From Scytonema sp045865695 (GTDB lineage: Bacteria; Cyanobacteriota; Cyanobacteriia; Cyanobacteriales; Nostocaceae), in NCBI RefSeq assembly GCF_045865695.1, contig NZ_BAACAP010000196.1, forward strand, positions 1 to 64,000: a DNA stretch of 64,000 nt, given 5' to 3'. Below the pieces are notes generated by a model, which made no database searches, had not been told where the DNA came from, and saw nothing but the letters and a program-made list of their open reading frames with translations. Numbering within the stretch: position 1 is the first letter of the stretch; every line of letters begins with the position of its first letter. The position numbers and the translations under genes were made by a program. Shown here in pieces: positions 33,872 to 43,442 of the stretch.

Positions 33872-35566
33872 ATGCCTAATGTTCGGTTTGATAAATATTA
33901 CAATTACGAAGATTTAACACGTATTTTACACGATTATGCTCAAGAGTTTCCCCATCTGGTCACAATAGAAAGTATCGGTAAGAGTTACGAAAACCGTGAC
34001 ATCTGGCTGATGAAAGTCACGAATTTTGCTACTCTTTCCGATCTCCAAAAACCTGCTCTCTGGGTTGATGGAAATATCCATGCAACTGAACTAGCCGCAT
34101 CAAGTGCTTGTCTGTACTTACTACAAACATTTGTGACGGGCTACGGAACCCACCCAGATATTACTCGTTGTCTGGACACTCGTGTCTTCTACATTTGCCC
34201 TCGCATTAATACTGATGGTTCTGAGTTAGCATTAGCTAATCAGCCAAGATTTATTCGCTCTAGCACCCGTCCATACCCCTACGATCGCGAAGAAAACAGC
34301 GGATTAGTCGTTGAAGATATAGATGGCGATCGCCGGATCTTGCTGATGCGAATTCCCGATCCTAATGGAGCTTGGAAAGTCTGCCCAACCGAACCACGTC
34401 TATTAGTACCTCGCGAGCCAACCGAAATAGGAGGTCAATATTACCGAGTCTTACCGGAAGGTAGTATAAAAAATTATGATGGAGTTCAGATTCGAGTCCA
34501 GCCAGCTAAAGAGGGGCTGGATTTGAACCGCAATTTTCCCAATAAGTGGCGTCAAGAGTATCAGCAGGTAGGGGCAGGACCTTATCCAACTTCTGAACCG
34601 GAAGTGCGAGCGATCGTACAATTTATCACCACCCATCCCAACATTACAGGAGCTCTGACCTTCCACACCTTCAGTGGTGTTTTAATTCGTGCCTATAGCT
34701 ACCAAAGCGATGAGGAACTATCTGTTAAAGACTTACGTACCTATAAGCACATTGGTAAAAAAGGCACTGAACTAACTGATTACCCAGCTATTTCCGCATT
34801 TCATGAGTTTCGCTACGATCCCAAAGGCTTCATTGGTGGTACTTTTCATGATTGGGTTTACGAACATCTAGGTATATTTGGCTGGACAGTGGAAATTTGG
34901 AGCCCCCAGCGCCAAGCAGGAATTACTGAGTATAAATATATTGAATGGAATCAAGAACATCCTCTAGAAGATGACCTTAAGCTTTTACGCTGGAGCGATG
35001 AAAAACTAGCAGGAAAAGGCTATATTGACTGGTATCCGTTCGATCATCCCCAACTTGGTCAAGTCGAACTTGGTGGTTGGGATATTATGTATGCTTGGTC
35101 TAATCCACCACCAGAGTTTCTAGAGAAGGAAATTTCCTGTTTTCCAGACTGGTTAGTTTGGCACTTACTCATTTCTCCCTGCTTAGAGATTTACGAAGCG
35201 AGTGTTCATGACTTGGGTAATGGAACCTATCGAGTTAGACTGGTGATACATAACACAGGTTGGCTACCCACTTACGTGACTGAAAAAGCTTTAGAGAAAA
35301 AGCTAGTGCAGGGTTGTATTTGTGAAATTGAATTACCTGCTGGTGCAACTTTAGAAGTCGGTCAGCCGCGTGAAGATTTAGGTCAATTAGAAGGACGCGC
35401 TTATAAGCCTTCTTCATCTCCTATTCGGCGGGTAGCAGACTCTACCCTAGATAGGGGGAAGGTGGAATGGGTTGTCCAATCTACCCAAGGTGGTACAGTC
35501 AAATTATCAGCTCGTCATGAGCGTGCCGGATTTGTATCCGCTAAGGTGACTTTGCAGCCTTTATAG
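33872..35566 (+). CDS. M14-family zinc carboxypeptidase
   Basis: 564 residues. NIHATE near residue 68 is the HxxE zinc motif, FHTFSG near 264 the third zinc ligand, LDLNRNFPNKW the Arg/Asn substrate pair, and WTVEIWSP near 341 the catalytic Glu. Residues 1-370 are the peptidase; the last about 130 (YEASVHDLGNGTYRVRLVIHNTGWLPTYVTEKAL) form a beta-sandwich domain. No signal peptide, so it acts in the cytoplasm on unknown peptides or amidated acids. No operon partners. Confidence 0.88.
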   Translation: MPNVRFDKYYNYEDLTRILHDYAQEFPHLVTIESIGKSYENRDIWLMKVTNFATLSDLQKPALWVDGNIHATELAASSACLYLLQTFVTGYGTHPDITRCLDTRVFYICPRINTDGSELALANQPRFIRSSTRPYPYDREENSGLVVEDIDGDRRILLMRIPDPNGAWKVCPTEPRLLVPREPTEIGGQYYRVLPEGSIKNYDGVQIRVQPAKEGLDLNRNFPNKWRQEYQQVGAGPYPTSEPEVRAIVQFITTHPNITGALTFHTFSGVLIRAYSYQSDEELSVKDLRTYKHIGKKGTELTDYPAISAFHEFRYDPKGFIGGTFHDWVYEHLGIFGWTVEIWSPQRQAGITEYKYIEWNQEHPLEDDLKLLRWSDEKLAGKGYIDWYPFDHPQLGQVELGGWDIMYAWSNPPPEFLEKEISCFPDWLVWHLLISPCLEIYEASVHDLGNGTYRVRLVIHNTGWLPTYVTEKALEKKLVQGCICEIELPAGATLEVGQPREDLGQLEGRAYKPSSSPIRRVADSTLDRGKVEWVVQSTQGGTVKLSARHERAGFVSAKVTLQPL

Positions 35567-35584
35567 GGAGGGAAGAAAATATAT

Positions 35585-35960
35585 AAGACATCACCAGTCA
35601 TTAAAGACACTCAATTGCTTTCATCCGACGTAGCGCGAGAAATACGCTTGCTAAGTGTAACGATTGCGAGAAAGTACCATCCTCGATCGATTTGAACAGT
35701 TCGTCCATTGCAATGAACTGAAAATCCAACATTTCATCCTCGTCGAGCGATGGTTCTGTTACAGTAGCAGTATCGTAGCAAATGAAGCTATGAACTCGGT
35801 TAGTTTGCCGCCCAGGGTTCGCGAAGCTCGACCCAACAAGTTCAATACGAGCCGCCTCACAACCCTTAAAGTGTTAGGCAGCGATCGGCTCTAAGTGTGA
35901 GCCATATGTCAGAATGAATGTATCGGGATTCGAGAGTTTTCCACGGACTAACATACATAT
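35585..35960 (-). pseudogene. Deleted copy of the Nudix gene at 39546
   Basis: Base-by-base copy of 39533-40106 with scattered changes, lacking the piece equal to about 39812-40013 (between CTCACAACC and GTGTTAGGCAGCGATC). Together with the fragment at 36154 it forms one duplicated block. Confidence 0.85.
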
Positions 35961-36153
35961 CTTAATTCCGATCCCCAGAAAAAGCATTTGTGTACTATCA
36001 CATCGCGATCGGTTCGACTTTCCAACGCGATCGCTGGAATTGTCACTGCACGAGCTAAGACTTGATTTTCCGTAGTTTTCTATGGTAGCGTCTTAAATCA
36101 TTAATAAAGTACGATTACTGGATAAACTTACAGTAGTTTAACATGACATAAAC

Positions 36154-36264
36154 ATAAAAATCCATCGCTACGTCTTACAGGCGATCTGTAAGAACAAGCC
36201 GTTCCGCACCTACGCTAAAAGCCTGTTACTAGGGCTTTTCATCTTAGCAGGTTGTAGCCTATGA
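36154..36264 (+). pseudogene. Dead copy of the ssuA-like lipoprotein start
   Basis: Copies 40434-40540 and its leader (36066-36153 matches 40333-40433). The ATG has become ATA; the codons then read KIHRYVLQAICKNKPFRTYAKSLLLGLFILAGCSL and stop, ending at the lipobox Cys. The gene-free remainder up to 36418 holds nothing else recognised. Confidence 0.85.
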
Positions 36265-36418
36265 GAAACTCAAAGGTCTAATTAAAGAGGCAGATTAATC
36301 GTTTCATGCTAGGGTAAATGTAGTTGAACTGTGAATGTGACAAAAGGTGCGTTCATGGAAAGGTTTCCTGGTGTCTTCTATAATTGAAGTGGAATGTTCA
36401 TTTGAGGAGTCTGGCTTC

Positions 36419-36754
36419 ATGCAACTAGAAGAGTATTTCAACGTGCTTGCACCCGACGACATCCGACTCAAAGGAACACGCATTGGAATTGAGAGTATTC
36501 TTTACGAGTACATCTATCGCTGCAAAACACCAGAAGAAATTGCCGAACAATTTCATACGGTGACCTTGGAACAAGTTTACGCCACGATTTTGTATTACTT
36601 GCACGCTCGGTCAAAAGTTGATGCGTATCTGGCAGATTGGTTAGAATTTTCAAGGAACCTGCGCTCTGAACAACAGCGCAATCCATCTCCTGCAAGAATA
36701 AGGTTTCGGCTGATGCGGCAAGAAAACATTCCAAAGCAGTTACAGGAAAGCTAA
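36419..36754 (+). CDS. DUF433 antitoxin-type protein
   Basis: 111 residues from the ATG at 36419, with GAGGAG nine bases upstream. PDDIRLKGTRIGIESILYEYIYRCKTPEEIAEQFHTVTLEQVYATILYYLHARSKVDAYL is the DUF433 winged-helix fold. In cyanobacteria it is paired with DUF5615 PIN-like proteins, as here (stop and start overlap by one base). It likely binds DNA at its own promoter and neutralises the partner. Confidence 0.85.
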   Translation: MQLEEYFNVLAPDDIRLKGTRIGIESILYEYIYRCKTPEEIAEQFHTVTLEQVYATILYYLHARSKVDAYLADWLEFSRNLRSEQQRNPSPARIRFRLMRQENIPKQLQES

Positions 36755-37116
36755 TGGCAATCCAGTATCTGTTGGATGAACATCTCAATCCGGCATATCG
36801 TTCCCAACTTGTGCGGCGTAATCCTGATTTAGTCGTGCGGATCGTTGGAGATTTGGATGTACCACCCAAGGGCACTCCAGATCCAGAGATTTTGATTTGG
36901 TGTGAAACCAATGAATTTATTTTGGTGACGAACAACCGTAAGTCAATGCCCAGACATTTGGCTGACCATTTGGCTAATGGTCGCCATATTCCTGGTATTT
37001 TTACCATCGATCCAAACCAAAGTATTGGACAAACGGTAGAAGAATTGATTATTATTGCGGGGGCTACGTTTGAGAATGAATACCAAGATCGAATTGAATA
37101 TCTACCCTTGATTTGA
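36754..37116 (+). CDS. DUF5615 PIN-like toxin candidate
   Basis: 120 residues. LLDEHLNPAYRSQLVRRNPDLVVRIVGD opens with the LLDE motif of the family, and FILVTNNRKSMPRHLADHLANG carries the conserved TNNRKSMP. These are PIN-domain relatives believed to be RNases of type II toxin-antitoxin pairs. TAATG overlap with the DUF433 gene shows coupling. Confidence 0.85.
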   Translation: MAIQYLLDEHLNPAYRSQLVRRNPDLVVRIVGDLDVPPKGTPDPEILIWCETNEFILVTNNRKSMPRHLADHLANGRHIPGIFTIDPNQSIGQTVEELIIIAGATFENEYQDRIEYLPLI

Positions 37117-37257
37117 CTGTATCATTCCTCTTATCACCACATCCGTTCTGTGTAACTAATTATACATGAATTTTCTTTTGACCCACATCTCCTGTCTTTT
37201 GTCAACCCTGATAACTGCTTTGACTTCTGTAATCCTTGCTCCTCGTAACTTCTTACG

Positions 37258-37325
37258 CTGTTGTTAATTCAACATCTAACTCAAAACCTTTAGCAATCAA
37301 CTCTTTTCCCGAACTACATTTTTTG
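37258..37325 (-). pseudogene. Fragment of comB
   Basis: TTAATTCAACATCTAACTCAA then AACCTTTAGCAATCAACTC and CCCGAACTACATTTTT match 45308-45375 of the intact comB gene with a few changes. It sits against the broken pdxJ end. Confidence 0.75.
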
Positions 37326-37333
37326 AATTTGCT

Positions 37334-37540
37334 TTACCTTACAACTCCCCCAATTCTTGCAAAATGCTCATACACATCTGAAAATTTAATATGTCGCCGC
37401 TCTGGACGTGGATGCACCGTAATGCCATGTGCACCTGCTCTAATGCATGTTTCTACAGCAGAAATAACACTCGGTCGTCCAATATTTCGGGCATTTCTAA
37501 GTAGAGCAACTTTATTTACATTTACACTTAGCTGAGTCAT
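37334..37540 (-). pseudogene. pdxJ: Pyridoxine 5'-phosphate synthase, N-terminal fragment
   Basis: MTQLSVNVNKVALLRNARNIGRPSVISAVETCIRAGAHGITVHPRPERRHIKFSDVY is the start of PdxJ, including the HPRPxxRHI phosphate and active-site region. After residue 57 the homology ends and the frame stops; the enzyme is normally near 240 residues. It starts three bases past the HAD gene's stop, so they share an operon. A full pdxJ must exist elsewhere or vitamin B6 synthesis would fail. Confidence 0.82.
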
Positions 37541-37543
37541 AAT

Positions 37544-38398
37544 TTAATTAGCTATAATTCTTTCGCAAAAATCCTGATGAATGTATTTAACAACGCTATC
37601 TTCTGTGTTTGAGCCAATGACTAGTGTCGCGTAACGCTTCAGTTCAGCATCTGCGTTAGCAACAGCAATAGCACGGTCAGCAATTTTAAACATTTTGATG
37701 TCATTAATTTGATCTCCAAAGACCACAATCTCACTTTCCCTTAACCCATAATTCTCGACCAGAGTCTGAATAGCTTGGTCTTTAGTAGCTTTGTAGTCAT
37801 GAATTGTTAACCAGTACCACCCAGGAGAGTATTGGTTCTCGATCGAGTGTGTCTCTACGCTAGCTCCATGTTTTTCAATAATCGCACTTTGAAGTTCAAG
37901 TAGTTGTTGTGCGTGACCAATCACCGTTAGACAAACGATTCGATCGCGGAAAGAATGCGTTAAATCTTCAATGGCTCGCCATCTTCGATCTTTGTTTGTT
38001 AGGCGATCGTTGAGGTACCAACGCATACCATCGTTGATAACATCTTTATAATAGGCGCAATCTTCTGTGCCATTAAAACTAGATACAAACGGAACACAGC
38101 CGAACTCAAGAATCACTTTGTAGATACTTTCAACCACGTCAGGACAAATAGAATTAATGATTTCGTGTTTGCCAGAATCAAAATCAGAAATAAAAGCACC
38201 ATTAAATTCGATAACCGGGAGACGGAAATTCAAACCCTTCAGCATCACTTGCATAGAGACAACGCTCCGCGCACTTGCTACAGTAAACTGTAATCCTCGC
38301 TCTAAAAGTTTGTGAAGGACTTTTTTACTAAACGAACAAAGAATTGCATTATTTCCAAGCAATGTACCGTCTAAATCTGAAACATAGACAGTCTTCAT
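37544..38398 (-). CDS. HAD-superfamily Cof-type phosphatase
   Basis: 284 residues. VSDLDGTLLGNN (residues 6-17) gives the nucleophile Asp, the C2B cap lies between about 85 and 190, KATKDQAIQ is motif III and FGDQINDIKM motif IV. These enzymes remove phosphate from sugar phosphates, pyridoxal phosphate or flavin precursors. The adjoining pdxJ fragment makes a pyridoxal-phosphate link possible but not shown. Confidence 0.87.
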   Translation of the reverse strand: MKTVYVSDLDGTLLGNNAILCSFSKKVLHKLLERGLQFTVASARSVVSMQVMLKGLNFRLPVIEFNGAFISDFDSGKHEIINSICPDVVESIYKVILEFGCVPFVSSFNGTEDCAYYKDVINDGMRWYLNDRLTNKDRRWRAIEDLTHSFRDRIVCLTVIGHAQQLLELQSAIIEKHGASVETHSIENQYSPGWYWLTIHDYKATKDQAIQTLVENYGLRESEIVVFGDQINDIKMFKIADRAIAVANADAELKRYATLVIGSNTEDSVVKYIHQDFCERIIAN

Positions 38399-38773
38399 AA
38401 ACTAACTGGAGATACTGATTGAAAGTAAAATTATACCTTAATCTCCGTTATATTACAAGATTAACCGTAATATATAAGAGAACTCGGTATCTCTCCCAGA
38501 TAAAAAAGCTCCTTTAACTTTAAATACGGTTTTTTTATCAAGTTAATTTATTTTAAGCAGATAAATTTTTTTTAAAATTCAGGTAAAATAATAATCGACA
38601 CAGTTATTACTAAACTTTTCCGCAAAAGATTAGGCATCTCGATAAAAAAAATTGCATTGGGAGCATCGTGAAAATTCCTCTTAGCTCACCCCTAAGCGCT
38701 GTCTCCTATTTCAAGACAGTAGCGATCGCGAGCGCATATTTAACAACTCCTCCCTACTCTTTATTTTCAAACA
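38399..38773. other. 375-bp AT-rich gap
   Basis: Divergent promoter region between the HAD and methyltransferase genes. Contains poly-T and poly-A runs and a HIP1 near 38722; no gene or RNA recognised. Confidence 0.4.
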
Positions 38774-39473
38774 ATGACAGATAGTATTATTCAGGAACAA
38801 ATTGCTTACTACAGTGCAAGAGCTAACGAATACGACGAATGGTTCTACAGAATTGGACGTTACAATCGCGGAGAAGAAATCAACCAGCGTTGGTTTAACG
38901 AAGCTGCTGTCATCAGAAATGCTTTGTACCAAATTGGGAATGTAGAACACGTTCTAGAGTTAGCATGTGGTACGGGAATTTGGACTCAGGAACTTTTAAA
39001 GATTGGCAAGAAAATTACTGCTCTTGATGCTTCTAGTGAAGTGATTGAGGTTAATCGCAGTAAATTAGGTGCTGCGAACGTTGAATATCAGCAAATCGAT
39101 TTATTTAATTGGGAACCCGATACTGAGTACGATAAGAGTGTTTTTCTCCTTTTGGCTTTCTCATGTACCACCAAATTTAGTTGACTCATTTTTGAAAAAA
39201 GTCTATAAAGCGGTGCGTACTGACGGACAAGTCTTTATCGTTGACTCTTGCTTCGAGTCTACATCAACAGCTAAAAATCATGTTTTAGAAAATGACAGAA
39301 ATATTTACATTACCAGAAAATTAAATGATGACCAAGAGTTTAAGATAGTCAAAATTTTTTATTCTCTCGAACAGCTTAATCACTTGTTAATACAAGCGGG
39401 ATTTCAAGCAGATGTTAAGGTCACAGATAACTATTTTATTTATGCAAGCGGGATAAAAAGTGATATTTACTAA
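38774..39473 (+). pseudogene. SAM-dependent methyltransferase with one frameshift
   Basis: The first frame runs to about 39135: DEWFYRIGRYNRG, then VLELACGTGIWTQELLKIGKKITALDAS (motif I and the SAM acidic loop). The second continues RVFFSFWLSHVPPNLVDSFLKKVYKAVRTDGQVFIVDS to YASGIKSDIY at 39473. One extra A near 39134 (GATAAGAGTG for GATAGAGTG) explains the break; removal gives about 232 residues, normal for this group. A sequencing error is possible. Confidence 0.8.
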
Positions 39474-39545
39474 CATCTCACTTTTAGCAACAGCCACTAG
39501 AAATATGAAAAGCTGTAATTGTTGCCCATGAGACATCACCAGTCA

Positions 39546-40106
39546 TCAAAGATACTCAGTTGCTTTCATCCGACGTAGCGCGAGAAATACGCTTGCTAGG
39601 TGTAACGATTGTGAGAAAGTACCATCCTCGATTAATTTGAAAAGTTCGTCGATCGCAATGAACTGAAAATCCAACACTTCATTATCGTCGGGCGATGGTT
39701 CTCTTACAGTAGTGGTATCGTAGCAAATGAAGCTATGAACTCGGTTAGTTTGCCGCGCAGGGTTCGCGAAGCTTGACCCAACAAGTTCAATACGAGCAGC
39801 CTCACAACCTGTTTCTTCAAACAATTCCCTCTTTGCTGCCTCAACCACAGACATGTCCGTTTCCTCGACCTCGCCGCAAGGAAGCTCATAACAGACAACT
39901 CCAGCCCCATGTCGATATTGTCGTGTTATGAGAACTTCATACTGTTTGTTAATGGCGAAGATATTAACCCATTCTTTCGCCTCTATGACGTAGTATGGAT
40001 CGATAGTATACCCTTCAGGTGTTAGGCAGCGATCCGCTCTAAGTGTGAGCCATTTGTCAGAATGAATGTATCGGGATTCAAGCGTTTTCCACGGACTAAC
40101 ATACAT
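39546..40106 (-). CDS. Nudix hydrolase (ADP-ribose pyrophosphatase-like)
   Basis: 186 residues. ITRQYRHGAGVVCYELPCGEVEETDMSVVEAAKRELFEETGCEA is the Nudix box; its RELFEETG is intact but the upstream Gly-Glu spacing is one residue longer than the consensus. Members hydrolyse nucleoside diphosphate compounds. Diverges from the ssuA gene. A damaged copy of both lies at 35585-36264. Confidence 0.85.
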   Translation of the reverse strand: MYVSPWKTLESRYIHSDKWLTLRADRCLTPEGYTIDPYYVIEAKEWVNIFAINKQYEVLITRQYRHGAGVVCYELPCGEVEETDMSVVEAAKRELFEETGCEAARIELVGSSFANPARQTNRVHSFICYDTTTVREPSPDDNEVLDFQFIAIDELFKLIEDGTFSQSLHLASVFLALRRMKATEYL

Positions 40107-40139
40107 ATCTTATTCCGATCCCCAGATAAAAGCATTTGT

Positions 40140-40315
40140 ATACTACGATCTTGTGGAACGGGCGTCCCGCCCGTTTTAGGCAGACAAGATGACTGCCCCA
40201 CAAGAATTGTATTGGATTCAAGTGAAAAGCGCTACATTGTAAGGTGGGTGTTCTCCCCTGCCCTCCGATTTAGTACGGGCGTCCTCGCCCGTACCACAAG
40301 AAGATGGTGTGGTTC
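40140..40315. repeat. CTTGTGG...GGGCG / CGCCC...CCACAAG hairpin repeats in the Nudix-ssuA gap
   Basis: 40148-40206 and about 40270-40305 hold CTTGTGGAACGGGCGTCC, CCCCACAAG, GTACGGGCGTCCTCGCCC and GTACCACAAG. These are the same inner sequences as in the MITE copies but without the outer ends. They fill most of the 326-bp gap before the ssuA leader. Confidence 0.65.
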
Positions 40316-40432
40316 ATTTAGGTGAAAACTGCTGTAAGACTTGATTTTCTTTAGTTTTCTATGGTAGCGTCTTAAATTATTAACAAAATACTATTACTTG
40401 ATAAATTTACAGTAGTTTAACATAACATAAAC

Positions 40433-41470
40433 ATGAAGATCCATCGCTATGTCTTACAGGCGATCTGTAAGAACAAGCCGTTCCGCACCTACGCTAAAAG
40501 CTTGTTAGTAGGGCTTTTCATTTTAGCAGGTTGTAGCACTCAAAAAAGTTCGCAAAGCAATAGTGCTAGTACAGTAGCACCAACTAACAGTGTTTCATCA
40601 AACCTAAAGGTGATTCATGTTGGTCACCAAAATGGTACGCCCGGTCTCAATTTACTAAAGGCGCGGGGGTTGTTGGAAAAGCGGCTTACCCCACAAGGCA
40701 TTCAAGTCAAGTGGATTTCTTTTCAAGGCGGTCCTCCAATGATGGAGGCTATGGCAGCAGGCAGTATTGATATTGGAAATGTGGGAAACCTACCACCTGT
40801 TTTTGCTCAAGCTGGAGGTAATCCGATTGTTTATGTTGCAGCGACTGGTTCTAACGCAGGTGCTCAAGCAATTATTGTACCTAAAAATTCTTCCATTAAA
40901 ACCCTTGCTGATTTAAGGGGCAAAAAATTGGCGATTCAGAAAGGAACGGCATTGCAATACTTTGTGCTGAGAGCCTTAGCAAGTGCAAAATTCAAATTGA
41001 ATGATATTAAACCTGTTTACCTGAATATTCCCGATAGCACCACTGCCTTTGAAGGTGGTAATATTGATGCCTTACCTATTGGCGATCCTTATCTTGCTTC
41101 AAGAGAATTAAATGGTACTGTGCGTGTGTTAGTCAGAGGTTCAGATGTGGCACCTCAACGTGCCTTTTACATCGCTACGGAAAATTTCACCAAAAATCAT
41201 CCCGATCTATTGAAGATTATTTTGGAAGAGCAACGGAATGCAGAAGAGTGGGCAAAAGCAAATTCTAATCAGGTTGCCAAACTGCTAGCAGACCAAACTA
41301 AATATAAGCCAGAGGCATGGGAATTTGCTTTAAAGCAGCGTCCTTACTTTGGTGTGTTTGAGATGAAAGATGAATTTGTTGCCGAACAACAGCAAGTCGT
41401 TGATTTGTTCTATAGTCAAAAGTTGATTCCAAAAACTTTTCAGGTTAAAGATGCGGTCTGGAAACCTTAA
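40433..41470 (+). CDS. ssuA: Aliphatic sulfonate ABC transporter substrate-binding lipoprotein
   Basis: 345 residues. A charged start, hydrophobic SLLVGLFILAGC and Cys at residue 34 form a lipoprotein signal. The mature part has the SsuA/nitrate-taurine binding fold: IHVGHQNGTPGLNLLKARGLLEKRLTPQGIQVKWISFQGGPPMMEAMAAGSIDIGNVGNLPPVFAQAGG and later PKNSSIKTLADLRGKKLAIQKGTALQYFVLRAL. It would deliver a sulfonate to a membrane permease, but no permease or ATPase gene lies nearby. Leader and start are duplicated at 36066-36264. Confidence 0.88.
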   Translation: MKIHRYVLQAICKNKPFRTYAKSLLVGLFILAGCSTQKSSQSNSASTVAPTNSVSSNLKVIHVGHQNGTPGLNLLKARGLLEKRLTPQGIQVKWISFQGGPPMMEAMAAGSIDIGNVGNLPPVFAQAGGNPIVYVAATGSNAGAQAIIVPKNSSIKTLADLRGKKLAIQKGTALQYFVLRALASAKFKLNDIKPVYLNIPDSTTAFEGGNIDALPIGDPYLASRELNGTVRVLVRGSDVAPQRAFYIATENFTKNHPDLLKIILEEQRNAEEWAKANSNQVAKLLADQTKYKPEAWEFALKQRPYFGVFEMKDEFVAEQQQVVDLFYSQKLIPKTFQVKDAVWKP

Positions 41471-41554
41471 TATGGTGATTTTCAGTTAAGCATAAATTAA
41501 AGTGTCATTGGTCATTGGTCTTTTGTCCTTAGTCATTTGTAAGAGTAGAGAGGT

Positions 41555-41636
41555 GTAGGTTGGGTTGAGGAACGAAACCCAACACTCAAAAATCTTGTCT
41601 AGGTTGGGTTGAACGAAGTGAAACCCAACCTAGATT
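41555..41636. repeat. Two TAGGTTGGGTT / AACCCAAC palindromic repeats in tandem
   Basis: Copies at 41555-41585 and 41598-41636, the second longer (CTAGGTTGGGTTG...CAACCTAG). They follow the ssuA stop and could form its transcript end. Confidence 0.7.
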
Positions 41637-41760
41637 TGTAAATTTAAATGAGTAAGTTGGTGTATAAAAAACATTTACTATAATCCTATCGACTTACTGT
41701 AGATTTTTAGGTTCGGCAATGTTACACTATTTAACAGATTCCAAAAAACAGGTGAAACAC

Positions 41761-42162
41761 ATGGCTGACATTGTTGATACTGCTGTTAATGCTGGTTCTT
41801 TTAACACTCTAGTTGCTGCAGTTAAAGCTGCCAATTTAGTAGATACATTAAAAGGCGCTGGTCCATTCACTGTTTTTGCGCCTACAGATGAAGCTTTTGC
41901 TAAGCTTCCAGAAGGCACAGTAGACGGATTACTTCAAGATATTCCAAAGCTCACACAAATCTTGACCTATCACGTTGTTCCCGGCAAAGTGACTTCATCT
42001 GAAGTAGTTAAGCTAGACTCAGCTAAGACTGTTGAAGGATCGTCTGTGAAAATAGATGCTTCTAACGGTGTCAAGGTGAATGATGCAACAGTTACAACAC
42101 CTGATGTTACTGCTGATAACGGTGTTATCCATGTCATTGACAAAGTGTTGCTTCCTGCATAA
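41761..42162 (+). CDS. Fasciclin-domain protein
   Basis: 133 residues from ATG 41761 with AGGTG seven bases upstream; an ATG at 41719 adds an unmatched leader. A single FAS1 domain: H1 motif GPFTVFAPTDEAFAKLP, middle YHVVPGKV and H2 end GVIHVIDKVLLP. No signal peptide, so intracellular unlike secreted cousins; this lone-domain form is common in cyanobacteria. Role unknown (adhesion/osmotic stress proposed for the family). Confidence 0.9.
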   Translation: MADIVDTAVNAGSFNTLVAAVKAANLVDTLKGAGPFTVFAPTDEAFAKLPEGTVDGLLQDIPKLTQILTYHVVPGKVTSSEVVKLDSAKTVEGSSVKIDASNGVKVNDATVTTPDVTADNGVIHVIDKVLLPA

Positions 42163-42250
42163 GCGTTCATCTCATATAGTTAATTACTAAGGGGATAGCA
42201 ACTACCTTTCAAATCAACCAAAGCCGAACGCCTTCACTCGTGAGCTATAA

Positions 42251-42285
42251 GATCCCCGATAATTCTTGCGAAGTCGGGGATTTTT
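42251..42285 (+). terminator. Factor-independent terminator of the fasciclin gene
   Basis: ATCCCCGA, a 14-base loop, TCGGGGAT, then TTTTA. It lies about 90 bases after the stop and just before the convergent methyltransferase end. Confidence 0.8.
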
Positions 42286-42295
42286 ATATTTCAGT

Positions 42296-43132
42296 TCACG
42301 TCCAATTGCGTACTACAGTAAATTTGGATCTAGCTTCATGGGATAAATCAAAGTCTAGAGAGCCAAAACGCTGCTTAGTCCACTCTTGCAAATCTTGAAT
42401 AGCACGGGGAAAAATGTCTTCTGGAATATACCAAGAAGCACTATAAATCCTGTTTTCATAACATTTAAGTAATTCTCCTACTGTTAAATCAACTCTCCAT
42501 TTAGCTGGTATAACTGTTTCTAAGGTTGCACCCTGTTCGCGTAGGGTTGCCAACACTTCGTCTTCCGTTGCGCCAAAGCGTGTAACTTGATGACCATAGC
42601 TAGCAAGGATATTTCGCCAATGTTCCTCAAAATCCAACTGAGCCGGAGTGATATCAGTTGCAGTATTCATACGTCCGTGACTGTAAAGGTAAATTCCTCC
42701 TGGTTTTAACACTCGTCGGACTTCTGCTAGTGCCTTTTGCCAATTAGCAATGAGATGAAATACGTGTACCGTAATAGCAACGTCAAAGGAGCGTTCGCTA
42801 AACGGTAAGTTAGTTGCATCACCAGCATACAATGTGGCTCGATGATTGATGCCTTGTAGCTTGCTACGTAACTCATCTAGCATTTTTTCGGAAATATCTA
42901 TACCTGTATAAGAATAGCCTTTTTGGATAATCGGTAGAGCAATTCTGCCAGTACCAATACCCGTTTCAAAGAATTTAGTATCTGGTGTAGGTGAAACTAT
43001 TTTGAGAATAGTTTCAGTGATTTGTTCGGAGACACCAGAAGGTAGTCCTCGTGTTGAGTCGTAAATATTAGAGACGCGATCGAATGAAACAGTTGCCGAT
43101 TGAACAGAAGCATGAGGTGATGGTTGAGTCAT
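42296..43132 (-). CDS. Class I SAM-dependent methyltransferase (UbiE-like)
   Basis: 278 residues from the ATG at 43132 with AAGGA upstream; a longer frame to 43240 has no support. KFFETGIGTGRIALPIIQKGYSYTGIDISEKMLDEL is motif I and the acidic loop; LPFSERSFDVAITVHVFHLIANWQKALAEVRRVLKPGGIYL are motifs II-III. Substrate unknown. Confidence 0.87.
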   Translation of the reverse strand: MTQPSPHASVQSATVSFDRVSNIYDSTRGLPSGVSEQITETILKIVSPTPDTKFFETGIGTGRIALPIIQKGYSYTGIDISEKMLDELRSKLQGINHRATLYAGDATNLPFSERSFDVAITVHVFHLIANWQKALAEVRRVLKPGGIYLYSHGRMNTATDITPAQLDFEEHWRNILASYGHQVTRFGATEDEVLATLREQGATLETVIPAKWRVDLTVGELLKCYENRIYSASWYIPEDIFPRAIQDLQEWTKQRFGSLDFDLSHEARSKFTVVRNWT

Positions 43133-43442
43133 GTTTTCCTTTTTATGATTGACAAGTAAAATTTTCAGACTTTCGTGGAAACCCAGTTTCTTTGCAAAGA
43201 ACTCACGTTTACATATCTTCAAGACAGCAAGAGCACACATTCGTGAGTCTTATAATCTTAACTCACATCGATTTTCAGGTAAATAGACCACGTTGTTAGG
43301 GCTTTCAGTACTGTTTGCCCCTAATTTTGTTTAGGGTTCAAATGTATAAAAAATACTGTAAAAAATATATTGAATATTGACTCTCGATTTCTTAAATTAA
43401 AAATTGTATAAAAAGACTAAAGGACAAGGGAGTATCGATCGC

